The notes under the pieces are model-generated. The model searched no databases. It was not told the origin of the DNA and worked only from the letters and a program-made list of their open reading frames with translations. Shown here piece by piece: positions 47,813 through 56,963 of a stretch of 64,000 nucleotides of DNA. The first letter of the stretch is position 1. Each line of letters opens with the position of its first letter. The stretch comes from Mannheimia sp. USDA-ARS-USMARC-1261. GTDB lineage: Bacteria; Pseudomonadota; Gammaproteobacteria; Enterobacterales; Pasteurellaceae. A program made the position numbers and the translations under genes. The stretch is taken from NCBI RefSeq assembly GCF_000521605.1, contig NZ_CP006942.1:1240001-1304000 (forward strand), given 5' to 3'.

Positions 47813-48217
47813 TTATTTCACTAATTTTAGTGTAGATGCCTTTTTTAATTTAGGTTTTGAGGGTTGCTCCGGTTTAGTGCGGGTGTGATAAGCCTCAACA
47901 TTATAATACTCTTCCTCTTGGAACATAATGCCATCGCCTGTTTCTTGAGCATAAATAGCTTCCATTGCACCAAAAGGAATATGAATATCTCTTAACATTC
48001 CCTGAAAACGAGCACTAAAACCAATATATTCATCAGTCGCCACATATTGCCCGATTGAACGTGAGGAAATATTTAAAATAATTTTCCCTTCTTTGACGAA
48101 TTCAACAGGCACATCAACATCTGGATATTCTGCATTTACCAATAAATAAGGCGTGTTATCGTTATCAATAATCCAGTTGTAATAGGCGTTATAAAGATAA
48201 GGTCTTAACGGTTTCAT
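47813..48217 (-). CDS. sspB: ClpXP adaptor SspB
   Basis: Delivers ssrA-tagged proteins to ClpXP. The 134-residue protein has the SspB fold (PYLYNAYYNWIIDNDNTPYL, then the VLNISSRSIGQ-like strand) and the short ClpX-binding C-terminal tail (LKKASTLKLVK). It overlaps sspA by 1 base. Confidence 0.92.
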   Translation of the reverse strand: MKPLRPYLYNAYYNWIIDNDNTPYLLVNAEYPDVDVPVEFVKEGKIILNISSRSIGQYVATDEYIGFSARFQGMLRDIHIPFGAMEAIYAQETGDGIMFQEEEYYNVEAYHTRTKPEQPSKPKLKKASTLKLVK

Positions 48218-48861
48218 TAATCTTTATCGTCCATTAAATGCTTTGGAGCTTCGCCGCCAACAGATTGAATAAAACTATCACGCTGGAACACCCTAGTCAT
48301 ATAAGTATTGATTGGTTTTGCAGTTGCACCCGTAAATTTCACGCCTAATAATTGCATACGCCATAATAATGGAGCGATATAGCAATCAACAAGACTGAAA
48401 TCATCACTCATAAAATAAGGTTTAGCGGCAAAAACAGGAGCTAATGCTAAAATATCTTCTTTTAGCTGTGCTAATGCTTTTTTACCTTCTGCTGATTCAG
48501 GATTTTTGTTTACTAAGTCAATTTGTGCATACCAATCTTGTTCGATACTATAGATATTCAAACGGCACTGACCACGAGAAACAGGGTAAACAGGCATTAA
48601 TGGTGGGTGTGGAAAACGCTCATCTAAATATTCCATAATGATGCGGGGGTTAAATAATACCAACTCACGATCAACTAAGGTTGGAATATTACCATAGGAG
48701 TTCAATTCCAATAAATCTTCAGAAATACTACCTAGCATAACGTTCTCAATTTCATAAGGAACGCCTTTTTCCGCTAATACGATACGCACTTGATGGCTGT
48801 AAATATCATTTTTATCCGAAAAAAGCGTCATTACTGAACGTTTATTTATACTACTCGTCAT
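48217..48861 (-). CDS. sspA: Stringent starvation protein A
   Basis: A 214-residue glutathione-transferase-fold protein that binds RNA polymerase under starvation and acid stress. It has SVMTLFSDKNDIYSHQVRIV and LVLFNPRIIMEYLDERFPHPPL. The start ATG 48861 follows GGAGATATAA. It is the first gene of the sspAB operon. Confidence 0.92.
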   Translation of the reverse strand: MTSSINKRSVMTLFSDKNDIYSHQVRIVLAEKGVPYEIENVMLGSISEDLLELNSYGNIPTLVDRELVLFNPRIIMEYLDERFPHPPLMPVYPVSRGQCRLNIYSIEQDWYAQIDLVNKNPESAEGKKALAQLKEDILALAPVFAAKPYFMSDDFSLVDCYIAPLLWRMQLLGVKFTGATAKPINTYMTRVFQRDSFIQSVGGEAPKHLMDDKD

Positions 48862-48971
48862 TTATATCTCCGATGATTAAAGTTACAAAAAATAAAATTG
48901 GTCGTTGATTATATCATATTTTGAACAGCAGATAATAGCCCTAAAATTTGTCTTTATTATATTAAATAGCT

Positions 48972-48987
48972 AAGCAAACGTTTGCTT
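48972..48987 (+). promoter_or_regulatory. PurR operator upstream of purE
   Basis: A perfect 16-base palindrome AAGCAAACGTTTGCTT, matching the PurR consensus ACGCAAACGTTTGCGT at 14 of 16 positions. It lies 49-64 bases before the purE start codon. Confidence 0.85.
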
Positions 48988-49035
48988 TATATGGTATCAT
49001 CACGGCGTTTTACATTATCAGAATAAGGATTTAAA

Positions 49036-49533
49036 ATGTCGAAGAAAGCCGAAATTGCCATTGTTATGGGTTCAAAAAGTGATTGGGTTACGATGTCTGA
49101 AGCCACTCAAATGCTAGACCAATTTGGTTTAAGCTATCACGTTGAAGTAGTCTCTGCTCATCGCACACCGGATAAACTTTTTTCCTTTGCAGAAAATGCA
49201 CAAGCAAACGGCTACAAAGTCATTATTGCTGGTGCAGGCGGAGCAGCCCATCTACCCGGTATGATTGCAGCTAAAACCATTGTGCCAGTGCTAGGTGTAC
49301 CGGTTAAAAGCTCAATGTTAAGCGGTGTCGATAGCCTCTATTCTATCGTGCAAATGCCGAAAGGTATTCCTGTTGGCACACTTGCCATTGGTCCTGCCGG
49401 TGCGGCAAATGCCGGCTTATTAGCGGCACAAATTTTAGCTGCTTTCAATCCTGAGCTTGCGGAAAAATTACATCACTTCCGCCAAACACAAACTCAAATG
49501 GTGTTAGATAACCCAGATCCGCGTATTGAATAA
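49036..49533 (+). CDS. purE: N5-carboxyaminoimidazole ribonucleotide mutase
   Basis: Moves the carboxyl group to make CAIR in purine synthesis. The 165-residue class I PurE has GSKSDWVTM (residues 12-20), the catalytic His in SAHRTPDKL, and [11 protein letters not shown]. First gene of a purE-asparaginase-purK transcript under a PurR box. Confidence 0.95.
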   Translation: MSKKAEIAIVMGSKSDWVTMSEATQMLDQFGLSYHVEVVSAHRTPDKLFSFAENAQANGYKVIIAGAGGAAHLPGMIAAKTIVPVLGVPVKSSMLSGVDSLYSIVQMPKGIPVGTLAIGPAGAANAGLLAAQILAAFNPELAEKLHHFRQTQTQMVLDNPDPRIE

Positions 49534-49546
49534 TCACGTTTTACAG

Positions 49547-50512
49547 ATGTCTAAAAAATTATTAATTATCCAGACAGGTGGGACTATTTCAATGAAAGAA
49601 GGAGAAGACGGCAAAGTCTCTCCTTCTGTTGAAAATCCACTGCTAAATGCGTTAGAACGCTTAAATCACCCTGCAAAATTGGTGCAAGAATCCTTATTTA
49701 ATATTCCCTCTCCACATATCAATATTGAACATTGGGAGCAGCTAAAAACTCGTATAGAGAAAGCCGTAACCGAAGAAAATATTGATGGTGTTGTCATTAC
49801 ACACGGCACAGATACCTTAGAAGAAACCTCTTATTTCCTCGATTTAGCCTTAAATGTAAATGTCCCAATTGCTATCACAGGGGCAATGCGTTCGAGTAAC
49901 GAATTAGGAGCTGATGGCTTAATCAACCTACAAAGTGCGATTTTAGTTGCCCTAAATGAAGAAAGCCGAGATAAGGGTGTTCTGGTGGTAATGAATGATG
50001 AAATCCATAATGCCAAATTTGTAACCAAAACCCATACGACCAATGTTGCCACTTTCCAAACGCCAACATTTGGACCTTGTGGCTTGGTCACGAAAGAATC
50101 GGTAATTTTTTTCCAAAAATTGACCGCTTACGAACGTTTTCCTCTTAATCAACTCACTAAAACGAATGTTCAATTGCTCAAAGCCTATGCAGGAATGGAT
50201 AGTTTCTTACTTGAGAAACTCGCCGAGAGTCGTTGTGATGGCGTAGTGATTGAGGCACTCGGTGCAGGCAATTTGCCCCCAAGCTGTCTTGATGGTGTAG
50301 CCGCTTTAGTAAAAGCAAATATTCCTGTTGTTATTGTTTCCCGTGCTTTCAACGGCATTACTCAAGATGTGTATGATTATGTAGGCGGTGGAAAGCAGCT
50401 CAAGCAGCAAGGCATTATTTTTACCAAAGGTTTAAGCGGACAAAAAGCCCGCATTAAATTGATGGTATTACTCAACCAACAACTAGACAAACCTCTATCA
50501 GATTATTTCTAA
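49547..50512 (+). CDS. Asparaginase
   Basis: Hydrolyses asparagine to aspartate and ammonia. The 321-residue protein has the two catalytic Thr motifs TGGTISM (about residue 10) and THGTDTLEETSYFL (about 85-98), and a conserved Lys near KTHTT. ATG 49547 is chosen over a TTG overlapping purE; the ribosome site is weak, so coupling to purE is likely. No signal peptide is seen, so it is cytoplasmic. It splits the purE-purK pair. Aspartate from it would feed purine synthesis. Confidence 0.85.
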   Translation: MSKKLLIIQTGGTISMKEGEDGKVSPSVENPLLNALERLNHPAKLVQESLFNIPSPHINIEHWEQLKTRIEKAVTEENIDGVVITHGTDTLEETSYFLDLALNVNVPIAITGAMRSSNELGADGLINLQSAILVALNEESRDKGVLVVMNDEIHNAKFVTKTHTTNVATFQTPTFGPCGLVTKESVIFFQKLTAYERFPLNQLTKTNVQLLKAYAGMDSFLLEKLAESRCDGVVIEALGAGNLPPSCLDGVAALVKANIPVVIVSRAFNGITQDVYDYVGGGKQLKQQGIIFTKGLSGQKARIKLMVLLNQQLDKPLSDYF

Positions 50513-50527
50513 ATTCGAGAACATTAT

Positions 50528-51616
50528 ATGCAAAAAAGTGCTATCTACCCTCCTGTTTACGTATTAGGCAATGGTCAATTAGGCAGAATGTTGCGTTATG
50601 CAGGTGCACCGCTTGATATCGAAGTGAAACCACTTGCTTTTGACGCTCCTGTGTTTGATATTGAGCCAAATAGTATTATTACCGCTGAAATTGAACGTTG
50701 GGCGGATACGCCTTTAACCCAGCTTTTAGGCAATCATAAAAACTTCGTGAATTTGAATGTATTTGGGCGTTTAGCGGATCGATTCACTCAAAAATCGTTG
50801 CTTGACCAACTGAATCTTGCGACTTCACCGTGGCAGTTAGTGGAAAGTGCCGAGCAATGGCAACAGGTTTTCCAAAATATCGGCGAGAAAGTGGTGGTAA
50901 AACGCCGTACTGGTGGCTATGACGGCAGAGGTCAGTGGATAGTAACCGCTGATTCTATTAACCAAATCACACCTGATTTATTCGGCGAAGTGATTGCAGA
51001 AAAATTTATTCCGTTTGATGGTGAAATTTCCGTAGTCGGGGCAAGATTCCGTGATGGCTCAACTCGTTTCTACCCGATTTCACATAACCTTCAACAAAAC
51101 GGCATTCTCCGTTATTCGGTCTCTAACGTGAATTTACCTAACCAAGCCATTTATCAACAACAAGCTGAACAAATGCTCGGTGCGGTAATGCAAGAGCTGG
51201 ATTATGTCGGCGTGATGGCGATGGAATGTTTTATTGTCGGCGATAAACTGTTAATTAACGAACTTGCCCCTCGTGTTCACAACAGCGGACACTGGACACA
51301 ACTCGGCTGCTCAATCAGCCAATTTGAGCTACATTTGCGAGCGTTGCTTGATTTACCGACCCCCGAACTCAAACAAATTGCCCCAAGCGTGATGGTTAAT
51401 TTAATCGGTATTGAACACTCAAACCAATGGCTAAATCTCCCATTTAGCCAGCTCCACTGGTACGGAAAGGACGTTCGAGCAGGCAGAAAAGTTGGGCATA
51501 TCAACCTTACTCATCCAGATAAAAACACACTGATTGATTTACTCGAACAGCTAAGACCAAACTTAACAGAAGATTTTAATTCAGGACTAGATTGGACGAT
51601 TGAAAAGCTCAAGTAA
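50528..51616 (+). CDS. purK: N5-carboxyaminoimidazole ribonucleotide synthase
   Basis: ATP-dependent carboxylation of AIR, just before PurE. The 362-residue ATP-grasp protein has YVLGNGQLGRMLRYAG at the N-terminus, VVVKRRTGGYDGRGQW and LAPRVHNSGHWT. It is separated from the asparaginase stop by 15 bases. Confidence 0.95.
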   Translation: MQKSAIYPPVYVLGNGQLGRMLRYAGAPLDIEVKPLAFDAPVFDIEPNSIITAEIERWADTPLTQLLGNHKNFVNLNVFGRLADRFTQKSLLDQLNLATSPWQLVESAEQWQQVFQNIGEKVVVKRRTGGYDGRGQWIVTADSINQITPDLFGEVIAEKFIPFDGEISVVGARFRDGSTRFYPISHNLQQNGILRYSVSNVNLPNQAIYQQQAEQMLGAVMQELDYVGVMAMECFIVGDKLLINELAPRVHNSGHWTQLGCSISQFELHLRALLDLPTPELKQIAPSVMVNLIGIEHSNQWLNLPFSQLHWYGKDVRAGRKVGHINLTHPDKNTLIDLLEQLRPNLTEDFNSGLDWTIEKLK

Positions 51617-51664
51617 GCGGTTGAATTTTGATGATTTTTTGCAAATATTAAATAGCTCTTGTAA

Positions 51665-51693
51665 GTTGGGTTTTCGCAAGCTCAGCCCAACCT
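51665..51693. repeat. REP-like repeat, copy 1
   Basis: A 29-base unit beginning GTTGGGTTTTCGCAAGC and ending CCCAACCT, with complementary GTTGGG/CCCAAC ends. Copy 2 (52804-52832) differs at 2 of 29 bases and is in the same orientation. The pair flanks two small leftward genes. Confidence 0.75.
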
Positions 51694-51701
51694 ACAGACT
51701 A

Positions 51702-52340
51702 TTAATTTTCAATGTGGACTGTAAAATTTTTATTTTGAGAACAAAATGTGAGAAACTCAATACCTAAGCTCTTATCATCAGATAAAGAAATAATCCCAAA
51801 TCCAATATCTTCATGTGGATATATTGCAATATTCAGCTTAGGAGAAATAAAAAAGCAAACATTCCCAAGTATTGCATTACAACCCATAACCAATTTTGTT
51901 AAACATAGAAAAAGCCTTTTATCTAGAGAAATAGTTAAACAGTCTGCAGGTAAAGTAATATCTCCATATAAATAATTATCAAATATATCCGTTGTCTCTT
52001 GTATAAGATTATATTTTTTAGCTCTTTGGAATAATCTATAGTAGTATTCTCCTTCATTTTTAAAGTTATATTCTTTGGAATATTTTAATGCGCTTATCAT
52101 AATAAAATCATCTAAATTATCCTTGAAGAACTCATATACAAGATTTATAGCATCCTTCACAAGAACTAAATTATGAACTTTTTCAGCTTCAAAATACCCA
52201 ATCCAAAGATTACTCGAGCTAAAACCTGAAAAATTAAATCTATTTAGTGAAATCCCTTTGTTTATCGCCTTTTTTAATGATTTTCCCATCTGAATATCCC
52301 ATAGTAATTTTCTTAGAAACAGTTGGATCTTTTCCTCCAA
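51702..52340 (-). CDS. Hypothetical protein, AT-rich, possible immunity gene
   Basis: A protein I do not recognise, 212 residues from a TTG at 52340 or 195 from the ATG at 52289 (DIQMGKSLKK). The frame is open only to 52361. It is rich in Lys, Phe, Tyr and Ile with no signal peptide or membrane segment. Codon use is visibly more AT-rich than in neighbours. It lies between REP-like repeats beside a CdiI-like gene and ends 9 bases from copy 1, so it may be another immunity or toxin-partner gene. Its function is open. Confidence 0.5.
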   Translation of the reverse strand: MEEKIQLFLRKLLWDIQMGKSLKKAINKGISLNRFNFSGFSSSNLWIGYFEAEKVHNLVLVKDAINLVYEFFKDNLDDFIMISALKYSKEYNFKNEGEYYYRLFQRAKKYNLIQETTDIFDNYLYGDITLPADCLTISLDKRLFLCLTKLVMGCNAILGNVCFFISPKLNIAIYPHEDIGFGIISLSDDKSLGIEFLTFCSQNKNFTVHIEN

Positions 52341-52456
52341 TAGTGCATATACTCTCTCTTACCAAAACAAGCGATTGATTTATCACTAAAATTTGTAAAA
52401 TACCAACATAGATAATCGTTTGTAACTTATATTAAAGATATTTAGCTTAGATGTTA

Positions 52457-52744
52457 CTAGGATAAATATTCCCTTATTCTTTTCAACCAAAATATCGTAT
52501 TTCCATCAACATCTCTATTAGGTATCATAAAGCAGCCTAGAGAATATATATAGTTTTCGTCTACATATTTTTCCTTTATTAATAGTTCTATCTCTAGAAT
52601 AACTTCTTGGCAAACTTCCTTTGTCTCATTTTCTTTGAAATTATCTAGCACATCTTCTAATGTTTTTCCTTCCAGTAAAAACCAATCTTGATGAAAATAA
52701 GTACTAAAAAAATACCTTAATTTTGGATACACATTTTCTCCCAT
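52457..52744 (-). CDS. CdiI-like immunity protein, orphan
   Basis: A 95-residue acidic protein whose start YPKLRYFFSTYFHQDWFLLEG (shown as motif only) and LEDVLDNF fit the CdiI_2-type contact-dependent inhibition immunity family (PF18593). No CdiA, CdiB or other polymorphic toxin gene is in the window. AT-rich, with a weak ribosome site. Recognition is from memory of the family, not from a search. Confidence 0.6.
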   Translation of the reverse strand: MGENVYPKLRYFFSTYFHQDWFLLEGKTLEDVLDNFKENETKEVCQEVILEIELLIKEKYVDENYIYSLGCFMIPNRDVDGNTIFWLKRIREYLS

Positions 52745-52803
52745 TTATCTGAAAATTCAATTCCTAGTTTAGCAAAGCATAACTTACGAACGTTATACCT
52801 AAT

Positions 52804-52832
52804 GTTGGGTTTTCGCAAGCTCAATCCAACCT
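52804..52832. repeat. REP-like repeat, copy 2
   Basis: The same 29-base unit as at 51665-51693 with AT in place of GC near the 3' end (CAATCCAACCT), so its terminal stem is two bases shorter. It stands 88 bases before queA. Confidence 0.75.
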
Positions 52833-52919
52833 CATCAATCTTATTTTAGCTTTTCTGACTTCTCATCCTTTTTATGCTATCATTTCCGCCATTTTTATAC
52901 TATAGAGAACAGAATAACC

Positions 52920-54005
52920 GTGTTAGTTTCAGATTTCCATTTTGATTTACCCGATGAGCTGATTGCTCGCTACCCTACCGCTGAACGTTCGGCAAGCCGT
53001 TTGTTGCATTTAAACGGTGAAACAGGCGAATTTGCCGATCAGCAATTTACTGATTTATACGATCATATCCACGCAGGGGATTTATTAATTTTCAACAATA
53101 CCCGTGTAATTCCGGCTCGTTTGTATGGTCGTAAGCCAAGTGGGGGCAAAGTGGAAGCCTTGGTGGAGCGTGTGTTAGACGAACATCGTTGTTTGGCTCA
53201 CGTTAAAGCCTCAAAAGCCCCAAAAGAAGGTGCCGAGCTGATTTTTGGTGAAGATAAATTAGGCGAAGGAAACAGTTTTACCGCAACAATGGTGGCACGC
53301 CACGATACGCTCTTTGAATTGGAATTTAATGCCCAAACACCGTTGTTTGATTTATTGCAGCAAGCCGGTCATATGCCACTGCCGCCTTATATCGACCGCC
53401 CTGATGAAGATGCCGACCAAGAGCGTTATCAAACCGTTTACAGTAAAGTATTAGGGGCTGTTGCAGCTCCAACTGCCGGTTTACATTTTGATAATGTGAT
53501 GTTGGAAAAACTCAAAGCAAAAGGCGTAGAGACTGCGTTTGTTACACTTCACGTTGGAGCCGGCACATTCCAACCTGTGCGGGTAGATACTATTGAAGAG
53601 CATAAAATGCACGCAGAATATGCCGAAGTAAGCCAAGAAGTAGTGGATAAAATTTTAGCCACCAAAGCAAAAGGAAAACGGGTGATTGCAGTCGGCACAA
53701 CCTCGGTTCGTTCCGTGGAAAGTGCGGCTAAAGCAGCCGATAACGAGGGAAAACTGATTGCACCGTTCTTCTCTGATACTTCTATTTTCCTTTATCCGGG
53801 AAAAACATTCAAAGTAGTTGATGCGTTAGTAACGAACTTCCATTTGCCTGAATCTACGCTGATTATGTTGGTATCCGCCTTTGCAGGCTATAAAAATACA
53901 ATGAACGCCTACGCCCACGCCGTTGAAGCGAAATATCGTTTTTTCAGCTATGGCGATGCGATGTTTATTAATAAAAACCCGAATGCGTTGAATGATGTGC
54001 CGTGA
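52920..54005 (+). CDS. queA: S-adenosylmethionine:tRNA ribosyltransferase-isomerase
   Basis: Makes epoxyqueuosine in tRNA by transfer of the SAM ribosyl group. The 361-residue protein matches E. coli QueA nearly throughout by recall: [53 protein letters not shown] and [18 protein letters not shown]. The start is GTG at 52920; no ATG fits. tgt is not downstream. Confidence 0.96.
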   Translation: MLVSDFHFDLPDELIARYPTAERSASRLLHLNGETGEFADQQFTDLYDHIHAGDLLIFNNTRVIPARLYGRKPSGGKVEALVERVLDEHRCLAHVKASKAPKEGAELIFGEDKLGEGNSFTATMVARHDTLFELEFNAQTPLFDLLQQAGHMPLPPYIDRPDEDADQERYQTVYSKVLGAVAAPTAGLHFDNVMLEKLKAKGVETAFVTLHVGAGTFQPVRVDTIEEHKMHAEYAEVSQEVVDKILATKAKGKRVIAVGTTSVRSVESAAKAADNEGKLIAPFFSDTSIFLYPGKTFKVVDALVTNFHLPESTLIMLVSAFAGYKNTMNAYAHAVEAKYRFFSYGDAMFINKNPNALNDVP

Positions 54006-54011
54006 AATGTA

Positions 54012-54037
54012 TAGGGCAAATAGCAATTTTCCCTACA
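54012..54037. repeat. RAYT-associated palindrome, copy A
   Basis: AGGGCAAATAGCAATTTTCCCTACA: one of three palindromes of the TGTAGGG-type in 300 bases. It lies in the gap between queA and the broken transposase. Confidence 0.6.
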
Positions 54038-54155
54038 AAATATAAAAACGGTCTTCTTCTCATTTTGATGGGTTATTTTGTATATATTCGGTAATTTGGA
54101 AATAGGCTATTTCATTACGAATAATATGTTCGTAATAGTTTCGTTGCCAAATGTC

Positions 54156-54180
54156 TGTAGGGGCGAATTGCAATTCGCCC
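54156..54180. repeat. RAYT-associated palindrome, copy B, in the coding region
   Basis: GGGCGAATTGCAATTCGCCC (54161-54180) is a perfect 20-base palindrome, preceded by TGTAG. It codes for GELQFAP in the transposase linker. Confidence 0.8.
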
Positions 54181-54284
54181 TTTTCAAACAACAATTTTAT
54201 CTGTTTGATAACAGAAATTTTAAATCCTCGAACCATAGCACCTATCGTATTTGATGTTCCATTTAACTTACGCAGTGTATTATC

Positions 54285-54308
54285 GGGCAATTGCTATTTA
54301 CCCCTACA
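54285..54308. repeat. RAYT-associated palindrome, copy C, at the frameshift
   Basis: Minus strand TGTAGGGGTAAATAGCAATTGCCC, a partly paired palindrome. It overlaps the frameshift point (54285-54287). Confidence 0.65.
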
Positions 54309-54594
54309 TTATTGTTATCCAAACTTTCTGTAATTTCTAAAATCGCGTGAAAACGGTTAGGCATTACAACAAATTCGTGTAATTGTATATTTTTTCGTAT
54401 CTTTTCTGTATTTAACCATTCTTTATGTACAATTTCTCCTACTCTATTCAACTTCATTTCTCCCCCTAAAACTTTGCCGAAACAACATTGCTTATCTTTA
54501 CAACATATTGTAATAAAGTAATATCCTTGTGATCGGTAATCATAATATTTCAATCTGATAGACTTCCTTGCTTGCCTTTTAGGGGAATACGCCT

Positions 54595-56895
54595 TCATTT
54601 TTTACTCCCTTTATCTGCATAAAATTGCTTATACCACGCCGAATAGCGTTCTCTGCCTTGTTCTATTTCGGTTTTGTTTTGATAAAACTTCACCCTTACC
54701 ATTCCAACTTCGGCAGTATTAAGCACCTTAATGCCTTTTCTTCTTAATCGCTCAACTACTTGCTTATTTGGCAATTTCCACACATTCCAACGTCCTGCAG
54801 AAATAAGAGCATATTTTGGTTCAGTTAGGGCTAATAGTGTTTCGCTGGTACTACTTTTACTGCCGTGATGTCCAACTTGTAAAAAGTCAATTTTCCCGAC
54901 ATTTGGGGCAAATTGGCGTTCTTGTTCTATGCCGGAATCCCCTGTGAGCAAAATCTGCAAGCGGTCATTTTTTGCTAAAATCACGCAAGAATCGTGATTT
55001 TTAGCTCGCTCTACCAAGTGAATAGGATAAATTGCCGATGAATACCATTTACCGAACTGCCACGATTTTCCTTGAATACAAGGTTCTGGCTCAACATTGT
55101 GGTAGCGAACTTTGCTTGAGCTAATCAGCCGAGCGTTTGGATAAGCAGATAATAAATCCATCACGCCACCTGAATGATCGTTATCATCGTGGCTGAGAAA
55201 AATCGCTTCTACAGAAATGCCATTGCGTTTTAAATAAGGCAGTATTTCAAGTTTTGCCATTGAGTTTCTCTCGCCATCATTTGATTGCCAACTTGACCCC
55301 GTATCGTAAATTACCGCTTTATTTTGTTCATCAATCAACGCCATTGCCAACCCTTGCCCGACATCAAACATAATCCATTCCGCTTTGGTTTGATAAGCCC
55401 ATTTATGCAAATAAAAACTTAGATTGAACAATATAGATAATGCAATTGCACTTAACCATTTTTTATAAGCCAGTCCATATAATTTGCAATAAAGACATAA
55501 TAAAACCAACAGGTTAAGTGAAAGCAACTGCCATTGTTGCCAATAGCTGAGTGTAATCCAAGCATTAGAAAGTGGAGCTAATAACCATAAACTAGATTGA
55601 GCGAGATAATCCGCTAATTGCCAAGTGGCGAACAGGTTATCAGTTAATAAACTGAATAAAATAAGCGGCACAAGCAAAAAACTGTAAAGAGGTACAATAA
55701 TCAGATTGGCAAGTAACGCAAAAGCGGATACTCCCTCAAAAAAATAGAGCTGAACAGGCGAGAAAATCAGCCAAATTCCAATTTGTAAATGCAAAAGCGA
55801 TAACCACAAGCGGTTAAATTTCGTCATTTTTTTGCGAGTTTCATCAGAAATAAAGCGACTTAATGGGAAAACTTGGTACCACAGAATCAAGCTCGCTACT
55901 GCCAATACAGAGAGCCAAAAACTGTCAGACAGTAAACTCAGCGGTTCAATAACAACCAATAAAGCCACAATTCTCCACCAAAATTGCCAAGCGGTGTAAT
56001 GGCGTCTTAAACATTGGCAAAGTAACACAAATGCAATGGCGAATAAGGCTCTTACTGTCGGCACAGCAAAGCCGGCTAAATAGCTGTAAACAAAGGCAGT
56101 TAAAAAGCCGATTGCTCTTGCAAAATAAAGTGAAAATCCAACCGCTTGTAACCATTCTAGTCTACTATTTAAACAAAGCCATTGCACACTTTTCGCTAGA
56201 TAAAACCCAAACAACATTGCAAGCCCAATATGCAATCCTGAAATAGCAATTAAATGAGCGGTGGCAGTTTGTTGAAATTGCTCCCACTGTTCGGTCTCTA
56301 ACCAAGCTCGTTCTCCAAAAGCTAGAGCTAATAACAAGCCTTGCGTAGGTAAACTTTCTGTTTCTGCTTTGACTTTATTTAGCCGGTCTGTCCGAAAACT
56401 TTTCTCTGTTTGTACGAATTGTTCGACTTTACGTACAGTTGCCGTCATATTGATATGATTGGCGAAATACCAACGTTGGCGGTCAAAATTACCTATATTG
56501 CTGCGAGTTGAAATTGGACGGAGATTCAGTTCGGCTTGGTAATATTGATCAAGTAATAACGGCTGCTCTGCTTGCCAATTTAGGTAGATATTTTCGCCTG
56601 ATTGAAGTGTGGCTATCGCCGTTTGATAATCTGTCTGCTTAAGAATTTTGCTGATTTTAAACTGCGTTAGCTGTTTACTAGCGGTTATATTTTCTGCATT
56701 TTTTGCAACTTGGACAATGTGAAAATAACTCATACAAATGATCACACCAAGCACAAAAGTAAGTTTAGTACGAGCCAAAATGCCATAGAACAAAATCATT
56801 CCGCCAAAAGCGATGCCACCTAATAGTCCGTCTTTAGGCAAAAACAAAATAGGCAGGTGGAATAGAAAAATGGCAATACAAAAACGATCCAACAT
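54595..56895 (-). CDS. comEC: DNA internalisation channel protein ComEC (Rec2)
   Basis: Inner-membrane channel for transformed DNA. The 766-residue protein has an N-terminal OB-like region after two membrane helices (about 50-200), the competence membrane domain (about 210-490, LIAISGLHIGLAMLFGFY) and a C-terminal metallo-beta-lactamase-type domain with SHDDNDHSGG (about 566). Two uptake cores are in the gene (55806, 56141). A competence CRP-S site lies 69-90 bases upstream. The stop codon overlaps the RAYT start. Confidence 0.95.
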   Translation of the reverse strand: MLDRFCIAIFLFHLPILFLPKDGLLGGIAFGGMILFYGILARTKLTFVLGVIICMSYFHIVQVAKNAENITASKQLTQFKISKILKQTDYQTAIATLQSGENIYLNWQAEQPLLLDQYYQAELNLRPISTRSNIGNFDRQRWYFANHINMTATVRKVEQFVQTEKSFRTDRLNKVKAETESLPTQGLLLALAFGERAWLETEQWEQFQQTATAHLIAISGLHIGLAMLFGFYLAKSVQWLCLNSRLEWLQAVGFSLYFARAIGFLTAFVYSYLAGFAVPTVRALFAIAFVLLCQCLRRHYTAWQFWWRIVALLVVIEPLSLLSDSFWLSVLAVASLILWYQVFPLSRFISDETRKKMTKFNRLWLSLLHLQIGIWLIFSPVQLYFFEGVSAFALLANLIIVPLYSFLLVPLILFSLLTDNLFATWQLADYLAQSSLWLLAPLSNAWITLSYWQQWQLLSLNLLVLLCLYCKLYGLAYKKWLSAIALSILFNLSFYLHKWAYQTKAEWIMFDVGQGLAMALIDEQNKAVIYDTGSSWQSNDGERNSMAKLEILPYLKRNGISVEAIFLSHDDNDHSGGVMDLLSAYPNARLISSSKVRYHNVEPEPCIQGKSWQFGKWYSSAIYPIHLVERAKNHDSCVILAKNDRLQILLTGDSGIEQERQFAPNVGKIDFLQVGHHGSKSSTSETLLALTEPKYALISAGRWNVWKLPNKQVVERLRRKGIKVLNTAEVGMVRVKFYQNKTEIEQGRERYSAWYKQFYADKGSKK
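55806..55814 (+). repeat. DNA uptake signal core within comEC
   Basis: ACAAGCGGTTAAATTTCG, with TTTTTTTGCGAG downstream; a coding copy on the strand opposite to the gene. Confidence 0.75.
56141..56149 (-). repeat. Second DNA uptake signal core within comEC
   Basis: ACCGCTTGT (complement of the core), with the AT tract on its left side. Confidence 0.7.
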
Positions 56896-56963
56896 AGCGA
56901 ACAGAGTGAATTTTTAATCTGAGTATGCCGTTTAAATCAAAAGTTTTCAGAATAAATATGTAA

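Larger units (their letters stand above)
54060..54598 (-). pseudogene. REP-associated tyrosine transposase (RAYT), frameshifted
   Basis: Two frames together form a near-complete Y1 transposase of the REP-associated type (about 180 residues): 54598 to about 54288 (KYYDYRSQGYYFITICC, then VVMPNRFHAILEI) and about 54288 to 54060 (VRGFKISVIKQI, WQRNYYEHIIRNE, EYIQNNP). One C missing from the CCC at 54285-54287 (GGG on the + strand) causes the shift. The HUH motif reads RFH where NHFH or NHIH is usual, so the catalytic His is also lost. The start overlaps the comEC stop as ATGA. It is an inactivated mobile-type gene. Confidence 0.85.
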
